Source of the DNA: Sipunculus nudus | Taxonomy: Eukaryota > Annelida > Sipuncula > Golfingiida > Sipunculidae | Assembly: GCA_026874595.1 (NCBI GenBank) | Contig: CM049311.1 | Span: 45,079,676-45,143,675, forward strand | Length of the DNA stretch: 64,000 bases | Direction: 5' to 3' | Shown: one piece after another, positions 11,785 to 23,059 of the stretch | How positions within the stretch are numbered: position 1 is the first letter of the stretch | How the letters are laid out: every line of letters starts with the position of its first letter | Position numbers and translations under genes: made by a program | Notes under the pieces: model-generated | Told to the model about the DNA's origin: nothing | Seen by the model: only the letters and a program-made list of their open reading frames with translations | Databases searched by the model: none

Positions 11785-12204
11785 TTGTCCCTCTTCTGCT
11801 ATGTGATTTTGTACAAGCAGATGGTAATGCACGCAAGAGATGGCGAAAGGTTCAATTTCTCGCCAACGATTTTGGCAGAGGAGGAGAAAGAAATATCTTT
11901 ACAATGTCGCAAGAAGTGGCAAGGAAACAGGAGGAACCTCCAGGTAGGTGATATTGTAATTCTCACGGAAGAGAATTTTGTCAGAGGACACTGGAATCTT
12001 GACGGAGTCATTGAAGTTTTACCTACTAATGTTAGAATGGCACGAAAGGCTAAGTTGCTCACGGCAACATCTAACCTCAGCAAAGATGGTAAGAGACCTA
12101 AAAAATCTGCTGTATTGGAAAGGCATATCCATAAACTGATTCTTTTCGTTGAGAGTGACCTTCCTCAACCGTATGTAAGTAGAGTCTTGGTTTGCCAAAG
12201 ATGA
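11785..12204 (+). pseudogene. BEL/Pao C-terminal DUF5641-like domain
   Basis: The frame to TGA at 12202 contains QCRKKWQGNRRNLQVGDIV, then LTEENFVRGHW, GVIEVLP, and a tail near RPKKSAVLERHIHKLILFVE. This is the domain that ends Pao polyproteins (family knowledge). The upstream part of this frame (before about residue 30) reads from a shifted frame. The stop is about 95 bp before the polypurine tract, as expected. Confidence 0.75.
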
Positions 12205-12296
12205 TGGACGTTGTGTCAGTGCACGTTTCATATAGTTTTAATAGGTAAAGTATATGAGTTTTATGTTCTTTTAAGTGGTAAGAAATCATAGATGAT

Positions 12297-12660
12297 TTCG
12301 GAGGGGGAGTGTAGCTGCCACAGCTGAGATCTAGAGCGGTCTCGTCTTAATGTTCAGTATGGGAGCTCCGCGAGAGTCACACGGAAGAGGTCATGTACGT
12401 GGTCTCAACCCGTTCACTCAACTTAGCCATTTGTATTCCGGCAGTGAGCAGGTGACTGCCATGGTCTTTTAGACGTACATACCTCCCGTACGCAACATCC
12501 CAGGTAATCAACGAGGTAACTGTGTTGCCTCGCTTCGTAGGATGTATGAGATAGGTTTATTCAAGATGTTAACTGTTTAGTTTTCCCTTGTCAATAGTTT
12601 GTACGTACCCCACCCCCTTGCCTTTATGAATACTCGTAAGCGTAATCTTATCTTCCTATG
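12297..12660 (+). repeat. BEL/Pao polypurine tract and 3' LTR start
   Basis: GGAGGGGGAG directly precedes TGTAGCTGCC at 12310, the usual polypurine-tract/TG junction of an LTR. No second copy of this LTR is in the window, so its right end is uncertain; text changes to AT-rich repeat sequence by about 12660. Confidence 0.5.
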
Positions 12661-12689
12661 TACATGCCAGAAATTAAGTCAGTATTATT

Positions 12690-14025
12690 TAATTTAAAAA
12701 AGTTATGGGCCCAAACATAATGGACTTTGTAAAAAAATCAGAAAAGATATTTGGTCACTTTAGACCAAAAGTGTTAAAGGAAGGGGCTTTTTTTAGTAAT
12801 ACAACTTAAATTAATCAAAATTTATTTGTATACCAAAAATTAGATCAAAATTTGTTAAATTTTTTTAAATATTGGCAAAAATATAAAATTGGTACCTTAA
12901 ATTTTGCCTAACTTTGGCCACGGCACGTTTTTTTCCTGTAAGTACTGTGGATTTAATTTTCACAGCATGTACACATAAGGATTTAATTAGTTAAAATCTG
13001 AAATCTGAAAATATAAACTGCAAAATTAGGCTAGTTATTGAATTTTTTTGGAGGCTCTTGTTGTATTCCCTTACATTGTCAAGCAGTCCACTCTTTGGTC
13101 ATTGTAGGTCATTCAGTGCAGCTCTCTGTGCTCCCCAGGCGGTTCTCATGTAATCAATCACATCACTTGGGCAAGCCCTCTCTCTTGTTGAGCTTGATCA
13201 GGCTGCCTGCAGTTAATACCACAGGGAGTCTTTCTCTCTCCCCCCCTTTCTCCCCCCCCCCCCCCATTCTGTTGACAGACCTGTACTATAAACAAGATGA
13301 ATCTTATAATTTCACATTTTTTTAGCAACAAGCAGTAACAGCAGAGACCCCTCCCCCTACCCACTGCTTCAATACACAGGACTAATAAAAAAGACGAATC
13401 TTATGATTTTAATGTCAAATAAATTCTTTTTGTTGAGACTTGGACAATTTTGATTTTTTTTTAAAGAAAAAAATGTTCAGGAATTTAATCCTTATATTCA
13501 AATATGGTAAAATATTAGGACCAAATGTAAGTGCTAACTGACAAGATTTAAGAAGATAAATACTTGGTAGCATTTCATAATTTTCATTCATATCTCTTAA
13601 AGTTGGCCGGGCCTAGGTGTGAATAACACTGCTTAACATAGTTTTAAAATTAGGAATATTGGTCAAACTTTGTGGGATTAATTTTTTACTCATATGGCCA
13701 TATATTTTACTTTTGAAAACTTAATTACCTTCACACATTTATTGTTTATGAAATGGAACTTTTATATGACACTTACCGTAGGCCCATTTTTTCCCTTGGT
13801 GCATCACTAAATGGTTTCAGGCCAAAGGTTTCATTTATTTCACAGTCCATATGTTTCAGCTCATATCCAATATTCTATAATTTTCATTCAAGCTGGGCCA
13901 TTTTCTCTTAGCTTTTCAAATGGTAATATACATAAAAAACCATAAGAAATAAAAACATTTTGCAGTTACTAATATTTTCCAAAATTCAGCTGAGCGACGT
14001 GACCCATGGGTCCCTTGTCTTTTTA
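12690..14025. repeat. AT-rich repeat ending in family-2 terminus
   Basis: Non-coding. At 13986-14025 it ends with CAGCTGAGCGACGTGACC and the palindrome GACCCATGGGTC (14001-14012) followed by CCTTGTC and T-rich DNA, the same terminus as family 2 at 57103-57140 and the fragment at 27219-27240. A TC/poly-C tract occurs at 13223-13265. Whether the whole block is one element cannot be decided by eye. Confidence 0.4.
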
Positions 14026-14815
14026 GTAGTAATGTTAAATTTATAGTTGTTTCTTAAGACCAGTGTATTCAATTTAGATGTTGTAAGCAACATACTGTAG
14101 TTGATTTCTAATTCTGAGAACAGGATTTTTTATTTCTATCAGGCTGGGTTATTCAAAGAACTACAACAAGTATATAGAATAATAAACACCACTTAAAACT
14201 TTAACAATTATTAAACTACGTATGATCTTGAATATAAAGGATAAGGCACATATCAAGGGTGTCAGATATGCACTCCTGGATATACAGACGATGGCGCTTT
14301 AATTCAGCAAACCAACTCTTCTGTGCCAGCTAGAAGCTCATACCCGACTGACTTCCGATAAAATCTCTGGCCTTCTCTTCGTGTGTGATCGACAGGGGAG
14401 AAGGTCACTAAATGCCATACAGTACCCAGGTTAATGATCACTCAGATATGGTGATCCTCAACCCAGGGTGGACAAAGGCGGGCAGTTACAATGCGATAGT
14501 TTAAGATTCGCTTCATACATCGCGCTACTGTGCAGTTCGTCTGTTTAGCGTTATTTAACCTCATTCAGACATAAGCACTGAATTGTAGGTGTGTTTAGCT
14601 CAATTAAGATTTAACTATTCAGATGTTAATATTATTTGTCTATAAGTATAGCCTTTTATTTATCCACGGAAATTGTACATCACAGAAGATGTAATTAAAT
14701 TTAGATTAATATAGAAGAATATTATAATTTAAAATAAAGCATATTATAATTGTAAATTATTGTAATCTTCAGCTATTCTTTTATTTTATAACTTAAAGTA
14801 ATTACCTAGTGTAAT

Positions 14816-16043
14816 TTCAGTTTCACATATGAACAGTAATGTGACGTCGTTGTCTGTCTGTCTGAGCCACGCGTTCGTGTACACACACACTCACTCAAGG
14901 CTCACAATACCAACATATAAGATAAACGTATTTTTACTGCGTTTACCCTATCTAATACATAAAAGTGTCTACTCTAAAACCAAAATTCGAGATCTGTTGG
15001 AAATCCTAGGACGCCCGCTCGATCCGCTGCACTCTGAGGTCAATACACTGACCCAGGTGTTCTGTGCTGGACTCGTGCGCCCCGGTCCTCACCAGCCGTA
15101 TCTTGAAACCTCTCTTAACGACTCTGACGAACCTCACTCCTCCGCCGGCCACACGCAAGCGCCCTCTCTCGGCCTCGCTGACGATCCCTGCGTCGACCGT
15201 GCGGTGCTGGTCTGCGACTCTGCGTCTCACCAGACTTCCAGATGCTGGTCTGCGACTCTGCGCCTCACCAGACTTCCTTCCTCCCGGGATGCCCGCTTGT
15301 CCGTCAGCTGGACGGTATACCCACTCTCTGCGCCCCTGCGCTCTCGGCCTCGCCGTAGTGGTCTCACCCGGGGTAAAAAGCAATTAGAAAAATTCACAGA
15401 ATACTCATAATTCCTATGACCATTTCAAACACCACGGCACGCATGCCATGAGGGTCTACTGCTTGGAAAGGTTCCTATACCTGAAACGTAACATAATACA
15501 CCTGGGCTTATACCCGTTACACACACTTAAAGTCGAACAATTAAGTTACGTATTTACGTTACGTATTATCAGCGCTGCAGGCGCCAAACGAATTAACATT
15601 GGCAGTTTTACCTGTGATGCCCTAACAGTAGGGTTGCATTATTAACAATCCTTGTGATACATCACATATTGACATTATGAGAAAACCCCGTACTTCCCTC
15701 AATTATAACTTGTACATGGAGTGACCGACAGGGCCGACAAAAACGGTGCACAAAACATTTAAGCTGTCTTTGGCTTTACAATACATTACAAATACGCTTA
15801 CTTCTCGAAACATCCAGATAACTTTTTTTAATGAAGCCTTTAACGAACCCTCCTTTAAAAGGGTCTATAGTCAAAGTCAAAAGTCTGAAGTATTACATTT
15901 ACAAGAAAGAGATTAGTGAGAACAACTTACGGGTCTTTAACCCCAACCTTTCGATTTCACTTTAGGATATGCGGCTTCAGTCTTGCTCGCAAATCCTCGT
16001 TGGGGGCTTCAGTTCAAGTGCAGTTCAGTTTCACATATGAACA
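14816..16043. other. 1.2-kb insert between 20-bp direct repeats
   Basis: The same 20 bases (TTCAGTTTCACATATGAACA) occur at 14816-14835 and 16024-16043. The DNA between is unlike its surroundings: a GC-rich core at about 15000-15370 includes two adjacent copies of a 36-bp unit (15209-15280; CTGGTCTGCGACTCTGCG...). Both strands carry long open frames across the GC-rich part (plus 14829-15410; minus 15006-15383) but neither shows a motif I know. A perfect 20-bp duplication fits a target-site duplication of LINE-driven insertion; no poly(A) is evident. Confidence 0.45.
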
Positions 16044-16319
16044 CTGGTAAAATATCTCGCCATAAGTTTGTTTTCACTGTATTGGGTGTCGCTTCAAGAA
16101 AATATCTACCTCGACAGTTTAATTGAAATGTCAAAAGATTAAGCCAGTTATTAATGAAAATTAAGGGCTGTAGTATGTAATGAGTAAATCAGGAATGAAT
16201 ATGTAGGATTAATTTAAAAAAGGGATAAGGATAAGTCGTGTGTCGTCCAGAAGCGCTAGCCCTTGCTCCTCACTGTACCAGTCGGTGGTTTAAACATGGT
16301 ATGTTGCATTTAGAATTAG

Positions 16320-16842
16320 ATGAGATGTGGTTGTCCGGGCACAAATCGTAACCATTGGACCCAGAATCTTCTTACCTGACATACAGGCAGTCCATGAAAA
16401 ATCTCCAAGGAAACCTGAAATAAGGTCTCTGTTACTCATATCCTTCGAGCTATAGGGCTTGTACTACCCCTCAGTGTAATTAAAAATATGATACAAAACT
16501 TCCAGTTTCTTAACAACTAATGCATTCGTCACCATGTTTTTTGCTTGCACATTCATCATGGACTGTTTCATCAGTTTTCCGCAGACTGGTGGCAGCACCT
16601 GGATTTTTTTTAAATTTTTATGCATTTTCTTTAAATTTTTATTTTTTGAGACCTTCAAACATGCTGTCTAACTTAACATCAAGGGAGGTCAATGACACAT
16701 CTCCTTGGAAACCTGAAATTAGGTCTCTGTTACCCATATAACTTCAGCTATGCTTCAGTTGGATTGGGATACCTCCTACAAAATTTGGTATTCAGATGAT
16801 AACATTCCTTTTGTGAATGTCTTCCTAGTCACCTATGACGCT
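16320..16842. repeat. Family-2 tandem-core fragment, split by element B
   Basis: Two partial units match the 339-bp family-2 repeat: GGCACAAATCGTAACCATTGG at 16338, AGGTCTCTGTTAC, GCAGACTGGTGG. The 3' terminus of this repeat (CAGCTGAGCGTCATGACC) is found at 27219-27237 on the other side of gypsy element B, so B inserted near its right end. Confidence 0.65.
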
Positions 16843-17025
16843 TGTGATAAATGTATCAAAGGGAAGTTATGACGGCAGCGCCATCTGCCGGTATAAGCTA
16901 TGAGTTTGAGTTTAAGACCAGTTTTACGGTAACGAGCTGCACACGTCGTAGCCTGTATAAAACAATAAAGTCAATATGTCTCCATCTTGTCTTGTTGAGT
17001 TCCACCTGCCAAAGACACCACAAAA
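16843..17025 (+). repeat. Element B 5' LTR
   Basis: Starts TGTGATAAATGTATCAAAG and matches 27042-27203 almost throughout; the 5' copy has about 18 extra bases (near 16942-16955). It carries AATAAA at 16963, a polyadenylation signal. Short LTR (about 170 bp). Confidence 0.85.
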
Positions 17026-17043
17026 TGGCGATGATGATGGGAT
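17026..17043 (+). promoter_or_regulatory. Element B primer-binding site
   Basis: TGGCGATGATGATGGGAT directly follows the LTR. A site starting TGG here is where the 3' CCA end of a host tRNA would prime minus-strand synthesis. The tRNA is not identified. Confidence 0.45.
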
Positions 17044-17178
17044 ACCAGTGAGTCATAATATCCCAACAGTTATTAAGTGTAAATCGGACTGTGTTATGTG
17101 AACTGTCAGTGCGTAAATAGCATATTATCACAAGTTTTAAGTCAGGGTTTCCTGTGTTAGTGAAAAAGTCTCGTTATC

Positions 17179-17903
17179 ATGGGTGAACCGGTGCAAGTTC
17201 ACGTGAATGCCGGATACCCGGGATGTTATGGCTGGATTGAAGAGTTTATGGGCAGAGATTGGACTGAATATGCTGAAAGGCTTGAGCAATATTGTGAGGC
17301 CAATGAAATCCAAAACATGTATAAGGAGAGAAGTATTCTACTAACTGTTAAAGATGCAAAGACTTACAGTTTAGTGAGAAATTTAGTGGCCCCGGCTAAG
17401 CCAAAAGATAAATAGTACGACGAACAGCTGACATTGATACAAGCAGCCCAGGCCAATAATAATTGCAGAAAGGTTTAAGTTTCACCAAAGGCAACAGAAA
17501 GTGTAAGTGAATATGTAGCTGAACTGAGGCGTTTGGCCGACACATGCCAGTCTGGGGAAATTTTAAGTCGAGCCATAAGAGACAGATTAGCATGTGGGCT
17601 TAATCATAATTACATACAGAGAAAATTGAGAAGTACTTAAATTTAGAGAAGGCCATTAGTGTTGCAGTGGGAATGTTAACTGCTGACAAACAGAGTAAGG
17701 AGTTATTCAATCCACAGGCAAATAGTAGCAGTCAGGCAAGTGTGCATAAGATGTCAAAAAGCCAAAGTAAAGGGTTTAAAAAGAAATCGAGACCAGTTCA
17801 GCCAAAAGAGACTTTAAGGAAACCTTGCTGGCGATGTGGTAAAGATAATTACCAATTTTCTAAGTGCCATTCTGCTGATCAGGCATGTCATAAATGTGGA
17901 CAG
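17179..17903 (+). pseudogene. Element B gag, broken and interrupted
   Basis: The frame opens with MGEPVQVHVNAGYPG and stops at TAG 17413 after 78 codons. Gag-like text continues in other frames (ESVSEYVAELRRLADTC near 17500; RDRLACGLN near 17580). A basic segment is followed by zinc knuckle residues PCWRCGKDNYQFSKC near 17825-17868. A second knuckle begins at about 17887 and is cut in the middle by the insertion of element C at 17904; its continuation lies at 22529. Non-functional nucleocapsid precursor. Confidence 0.8.
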
Positions 17904-18076
17904 TGTTATGTATTAACAATAGTGCATGCACCAGTCTAGACGGCCATCCTGATTTGGGGCCACTTCCGTTTCCGCCCGCTGTTCGGTGAATCAGTGCCAT
18001 GCTGCATTTTTGTTTGTGTTTCTGGACATTAAAGGCAGTTAATCCTTTTCTTCTTATGTTTAACACAAACATAACA
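17904..18076 (+). repeat. Element C 5' LTR
   Basis: Begins TGTTATGTATTAACAATAG and ends ACACAAACATAACA. The 3' LTR is the same text with a deletion of about 25 bp in the middle and TG changed to GG at its start. TGG of a likely primer-binding site (TGGCGAAGAGGAC) starts at 18078. Confidence 0.9.
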
Positions 18077-18274
18077 TTGGCGAAGAGGACTATTGAACCC
18101 GTCGTATCTGTGCTGTATTTTGTGCTTTGTTGGACTTTCTTGCGTGTGCCTAGCCGACATCTCGGGATTCCGTTCATGAGTGATAATACGGTGAGCGATA
18201 AAACCAGATTCAGCCGTGATTACATGTGGCTTGTGTCATTTATCTTGGGACTTTTGCTCAGTTTGTCGCTAACA

Positions 18275-18867
18275 ATGGCCCATCTCGACTTTCCTCCGTT
18301 TTCTGTGGAACCACAGATTACGCCAGCTACACGCTGGGGCACGAGGCTAAGGCGTTTTGACAACTATTTAGTGGCGAAAACATTGAATCTGATGCTCGTC
18401 AGCGAGCCATGTTCCTGCATTATGCGGGGGAGGAAGTATATGGAATCTTCGAGGCCCTACCAAATACCGGGACGTCATACGCACATGCGAAAACTGCACT
18501 TTCTAATCACTTTGTTCCTAAAAGAAACCCAGAATACGAAACTTTTGTATTTCGACAGGCCAGTCAAGCGCCTAATGAATCACTGGACCAGTTTTACACT
18601 AGGTTACGCCAGCTAAGCACATATTGTGATTTTGAAGACTGTGATAGAGAAATCAAGTCTCAAATTATTCAAGTTAAACGACAAGTTAATAAACCTGTAA
18701 ATTCCCTTAGTTTTCCTAGATGACAATCGTACAACAAGCAGTGGAGAAGGAAAGATACTAGTTCTTCATCATGTCGCAATTGTGGAGGTATCTGGCCTCA
18801 TAATAAGTTTTGCCCGGCTAAGGGAAAGAAGTGTAACCATTGTGGAAAACTAAATCACTTTGAAAAG
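18275..18867 (+). pseudogene. Element C gag
   Basis: Likely start ATG 18275 (MAHLDFPPF). The reading shifts frame near 18380, then continues with RQRAMFLHYAGEEVYGIFEAL and the gypsy gag core (NESLDQFYTRLRQLSTYC near 18575-18630). It meets TGA at 18721. Beyond it are two zinc knuckles, CRNCGGIWPHNKFC (about 18773-18812) and CNHCGKLNHFEKVC (about 18834-18875). Nucleocapsid precursor, broken by at least one shift and one stop. Confidence 0.8.
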
Positions 18868-20295
18868 GTGTGCAGATCAGCTGCAAAAGAGAAGGGCACA
18901 GTTAGCTGCTCATACAAAAATCCAGTTAAGGGTCCTAGAAGATCCACCCACAAAACAGACTTAGCAGAACAGAAATCTGTTGTGACTGAAACACAGCCTG
19001 ATGGGGCTTATGCTATGTACAGTGTATCAGATGGGTTAGATACCCCATATACGTGCAAGGTCAACATTAATGGTGTTCCTGTTACCATGGAGATAGACAC
19101 AGGCGCTGCAGCATCCGTCTTCAATGAGCAGACCTTCCATTCGGTCCGTGAAGGAATAAATGCTGTCAATTTAGACAAGGTAACCAGCACATTACGTACA
19201 TTCTCCGGAGAGCTCATTTCGCCTTTGGGCAAGTTCACAGCAGAAGTGTGTCTTGGCAATCAAGGGAAACAGTTATCAGCATTGGTAGTGAAAGGTGATC
19301 GTCCTAACCTAGGGAGAGACTGGTTACAGTTTTTGCGGTTAAACTGGAAGGAAGTGTTTACTGCCAATGCACCGCTGCAAATTGATGCTGTGAGTACATT
19401 AGAGTTAAACTTTGAGGATGTTATTGCCAAGTTCTCAGATATTTTCCAGGACGAATTAGGTACGTTTAAGAATGCTGATGCTTCCCTAGAGATTGACAAT
19501 AGTGTGAGTCCAGTGTTTTGAAAGGCAAGACCTATCCCTTATGCCTTGAGGGACAGGGTTGAAGCAGAGTTAGATAGACTTGAAGCTGCCGGTATTATTT
19601 AGAAGATTACTAACTCCAAATGGGCTGCACCTATAGTTCCAGTATTAAAAAGTACTGGAAAACTGCGGATTTGTAGTGACTTTAAAATGACTGTGAACCA
19701 CGCAACTGCTACCAACAAATGTCCTATTCCGAGGACTGATGATTTATATGCTCGCCTAGCAGGTGGCATGACATATACAAAGATAGACGCATATCTACAA
19801 ATGAGATTAGATGAAAGGTCCAGAGAGCTAGTTGTTATAAATACACACAAGGGACTTTATCCGTACAAAAGGCTACCCTTCCGAATTTCGGCTGCCCCAG
19901 GATTATTCGAAATGCATATGGAAAACCTCTTGAAAGACATTCCGCATGTTTCTGTGTATCTCGACGATATCCTCATCACTGGACATTCAGATGAGGAACA
20001 TCGTAGAAACCTGGAAAAAAGGCTTTCCAGGTTCAGTCAAGCTGGGCTTCGTCTCAAGAAAGAGAAATGTGTTTTTGGAGCCAGTGAAGTTGTATATTTA
20101 GGCCACAAGATTAACTCGCATGGATTTCATCCCATGGTGGACAAAGTACAAGCCATTACAGACGCGCCAGCACCCACATGCATCACAGAACTCCAGTCAT
20201 ATGTTGGTATGTTAAACTACTACGCTCGCTTTCTACCCAATATATCTAGTACTCTGGCACCCTTGTATCAGTTGTTGCAGAAAGACAAACCATGA
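18868..20295 (+). pseudogene. Element C protease and reverse transcriptase
   Basis: One reading frame with stops at 19519 (TGA), near 19600 (TAG) and 20293 (TGA). The retropepsin active site EIDTGAAASVF is at about 19090-19125 with LGRDWL near 19308. RT: PIPRTDD, then a degraded segment (TKIDAYLQM), LPFRISAAPGLFEM and the intact catalytic box VYLDDILITG near 19957-19985; thumb and connection follow (LGHKINSHGFHP, MLNYYARFLP). The frame itself is conserved across the three stops. Confidence 0.88.
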
Positions 20296-20832
20296 GAATG
20301 GTCTACGGCTCAGCAAGAGGCTTTTGAACAATCCAAAATCCTACTCAAGACGGCGCCAGTATTGGTTCATTTTGATCCTGCTAAAGAGATTACTCTCACT
20401 TGTGATGCCTCGCCGTACGGAATTGGAGCTTTGATTTCACATCCTTATTCAGAAGGTGACAAACCAATTGCATTTGCATCCCGTACTTGGACCAAAGCAG
20501 AAATGAATTATTCGCAGATGGAAAAAGAAGCTTTGTCAATTGTGTTCGGGGTCAAAAAGTTTCACCAGTATTTGTTCGGTCGTCCATTTGATATATATAT
20601 ACAGACCATAAACCTCTTATTGGACTTCTGAAAAATGACAAGCCAATTCCGCATACAGCAGCAGCTAGGATCCAAAGGTGGGCATTTACCCTGGCTGCTT
20701 ATGATTACCAGATTTACCACAAACCAGGGTAAAAGAACTGTAACACTGATGCACTCAGCCGCTTACCTTTGCCACTCAGACCTCTGTCTACTCCCTTGCC
20801 ACAAGTGTATGTTTTGGCAATGGATCTTCTAG
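20296..20832 (+). pseudogene. Element C RNase H
   Basis: Continues in the same frame after TGA 20293 with LTCDASPYGIGALI (about 20398-20436) and MEKEALSIVFGVKKFHQYLFG. The expected TDHKPL motif is displaced by a frameshift in a short AT run at 20592-20601, consistent with slippage that added bases. Downstream text is in the shifted frame. Confidence 0.8.
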
Positions 20833-21713
20833 ACATTACACCACTTACGGCACAGCAAGTAGCATACTTGACTTCTAGAAACCCAATTTTGGCTCAGGTG
20901 AAGACCTTTGTTCTGCAGGGTTGGCCCAAGAGTTCTCCTGACTCCCAGTTAGACTCATACTTTCACATCAGACATGACCTGTCTATACATCAAGGTTGTA
21001 TCATGTGGGGGTCCAGAGTGATTATACCGCCCCAGGGGAGAGAGCTGCATAACTCGCACTTGGGTATTGTAAGCATGAAAGGTCTTGCGCGAAGCTACTG
21101 CTGGTGGCCGAAGTTAGATAAAGACATAGAGCAACTAGTGAAAAGTTGTTCGCAATGTCAGGAACATTCCAGAACTACTCCTAAAGCTACAGTACACCAG
21201 TGGGAGTATCCAGGGAAACCCTGGTTCCGTCTCCATCTTGATTATGCTGGACCAGTTGATGGAAAGATGATATTAGTTATTGTAGATGCATATACTAAGT
21301 TTATTGATGTTCATGTGACCTCTGGCTCTACTACAGAAATCATTGTAAGGGAAATGAGACAAATGTTCGCCACACATGGATTGCCACACATAATCGTTTC
21401 AGATAATGGCCCATGTTTTGCCAGTGAGGAATTCCAACAGTTCTGTCGTGAGAACGGTATTCGTCATAAATTGGTAGCTCCCTTCCATCCTTCAAGCAAT
21501 GGATTGGCGGATTGTGCAGTGGAAACAATTAAGTATGGACTTAGAAAAACTCAGTCAGGTGATCTTGAATCTAGACTCTATCGGGTACTTATGGATTTCA
21601 GGTTGGCACCACATTCAACTACCGTTGAACGTTCACGTGAATTTGAGACTGGGAACACTGTGTTGGTTCGTAACTGTTCTGGCAACACTAAATGGTTGCC
21701 AGGAGTGTTTTAA
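20769..21713 (+). pseudogene. Element C integrase
   Basis: 314 open codons. HHCC zinc region: HNSHLGIVSMKGLARSYCWW and SCSQCQE (about residues 94-136). Core: LDYAGPVDGK (first Asp), VSDNGPCFASEEF (second Asp), GLADCAVETIK (third catalytic Glu region). After residue about 283 the text jumps from APHSTT to a segment normally 60-80 residues later (VLVRNCSGNTKWLPGVF), so an internal deletion has removed part of the C-terminal region. TAA at 21711. Confidence 0.88.
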
Positions 21714-22044
21714 CAGTGTACTGGCCCTGTGTCGTGTTTAGTCAGGCTCGTCGATGGTCGTTGCTGGAGACGACACCATGATCAACTTCTCCATCGTCAA
21801 GTCAGCCACTCCTCTGTACAGGGAGGAAGAACCTGCCTTACCCCCAGGTGAAGGCTCGATCATGGCACCTGAACCTCCTCGACATGAACCGCAACCCACT
21901 GCTGGTCAGTCGGGTGAACAGCAGCATGCAGAGGATTCAACTCGCCAAACAGATCAAGACGAGTCAGCAGAGTGTGTGAAATTGACCGCTGAACCACGTC
22001 GGTCAGAAAGATTACGCAAAACACCGCAACGCTTAGATTTGTGA
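21714..22044 (+). pseudogene. Element C integrase C-terminal tail
   Basis: VRLVDGRCWRRHHDQL-like text (near 21742-21790) lies in one frame and the Pro/Glu-rich tail in another (21754-22044), ending RRSERLRKTPQRLDL before TGA. This basic ending is typical of gypsy polyproteins. One frameshift separates it from the integrase core. Confidence 0.7.
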
Positions 22045-22375
22045 AGTTAGATCCAGTGGTGTAGACGGATCGCTGCCCTGGACTAACTATAAGTTTAATA
22101 TGTGTTGGATAGCTAAAGTTGTTTTTTCCTATCCAGTGGTGTAGGCGGATCGCTGCCCTCGATAGTTACATGTTGCTTTAGTATTATTATTTCTTAAATG
22201 TCAGAAAAAGTCCATACCTTGATAGAAATCACAACAACATATTTATTTGAAACTTTTAATAGAACATGGTTGAATTAACTCCTCATATATTGTGCATCTT
22301 TGATATATTTCGTAGAACATTTTACAAGGACTCCGTGAATAGTTTGGTATATGCCACAAGCTTAAAAGGGAGGAA
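22045..22375 (+). repeat. Element C 3' untranslated region with duplicated motif
   Basis: Two copies of ATCCAGTGGTGTAG.CGGATCGCTGCCCT.GA occur at about 22051-22083 and 22134-22162. AAAAGGGAGGAAGG at 22363-22376 is the polypurine tract in front of the 3' LTR. Confidence 0.7.
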
Positions 22376-22523
22376 GGTTATGTATTAACAATAGTGCATG
22401 CATCAGTCTGGACGGCCACTCTGATTGAGGGCCGTTTCCAGTGCCACGCTGCATTGTTGTATGTGTTTCTGGACATTAAAGGCAGTTAATCCTTATCTTC
22501 TTATGTTTAACACAAACATAACA
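22376..22523 (+). repeat. Element C 3' LTR
   Basis: Matches 17904-18076 apart from the lost first T and a deletion of about 25 bp. It is followed at once by GACAG and resumed element B gag sequence. Confidence 0.9.
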
Positions 22524-22528
22524 GACAG

Positions 22529-23025
22529 AAAGGACATATTGGTAAAGATGTGAAGCAGTTAGTAAGTTCAATCGTGAGAGAGCTAAATCTACAAAGAAAT
22601 ATGTTCGATATGTCGAAAATGAAGAGCTTGATACAGATAGCCAGCCAGAGAGTGAGAGTGAACAAAGTATGTTCACAATTCACAGTAGTACGGAAGAGAA
22701 TAATCAGACAGAATATATTGTTCCAGTAACCGTTGCGGGAATATCCTTAAATTTTGAACTAGACACTGGTGCCCCAGTGTCGGTGATTTCAAGTGAAGTG
22801 TACGAGGAACACTTCAGAGCTTTACAGCTCCAGGAAACTAGTGTTAAACTGAAAGGCTATGATGGACATTCCATTAATGTGCGAGGTATGACATATGTTA
22901 ATGTTTCATATGAGAAACAGACCGCAAAACTACCATTGTACATACTGAGTGGTAAAGGTCCTTCCCTCCTAGGACGTGATTGGCTCGCCGTTATCAAATT
23001 GAACTGGGCGAATGTTTTCAGTTAA
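22529..23025 (+). pseudogene. Element B gag end and protease
   Basis: After the C insertion the gag text resumes, then a frame from about 22560 (SKFNRERAKSTKKYV, an acidic linker) leads into the retropepsin: FELDTGAPVSVIS at about 22757-22795 and LLGRDWLAVIKL near 22966. It ends at TAA 23023. The catalytic DTGA is intact. Frame differs from the gag end, so one shift lies between. Confidence 0.82.
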
Positions 23026-23059
23026 AGATTGCTAGCAAGAAAATTGATGAACTGCTATC

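Larger units (their letters stand above)
9712..12660 (+). mobile_element. BEL/Pao LTR retrotransposon relic, 5'-truncated
   Basis: In order: the RT catalytic region, the RNase H/integrase-linker region, an integrase core and a C-terminal DUF5641-like domain, then a polypurine tract and the start of a 3' LTR. The order and the YVDDGL form of the RT motif are typical of BEL/Pao. The 5' LTR, gag, protease and the first part of RT are missing; similarity begins near 9712 right behind the SINE. Stops and frameshifts throughout show it is dead. Confidence 0.85.
17904..22523 (+). mobile_element. Ty3/gypsy element C (nested in B)
   Basis: LTRs 17904-18076 and 22376-22523 enclose gag, protease, RT, RNase H, integrase and a C-terminal segment. 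GACAG flanks both sides (17899-17903; 22524-22528), a 5-bp duplication of element B gag sequence, so C is younger than B. Total about 4.62 kb. RT, protease and integrase catalytic residues are largely kept, but stops and frameshifts make it inactive. Confidence 0.92.

Noticed and set aside
14829-15410. 193-codon plus frame and overlapping 125-codon minus frame
   Set aside because: Both arise in the GC-rich block with a doubled 36-bp unit; no motif, and long frames on both strands of GC-rich DNA are expected by chance. Kept only as part of the direct-repeat block.
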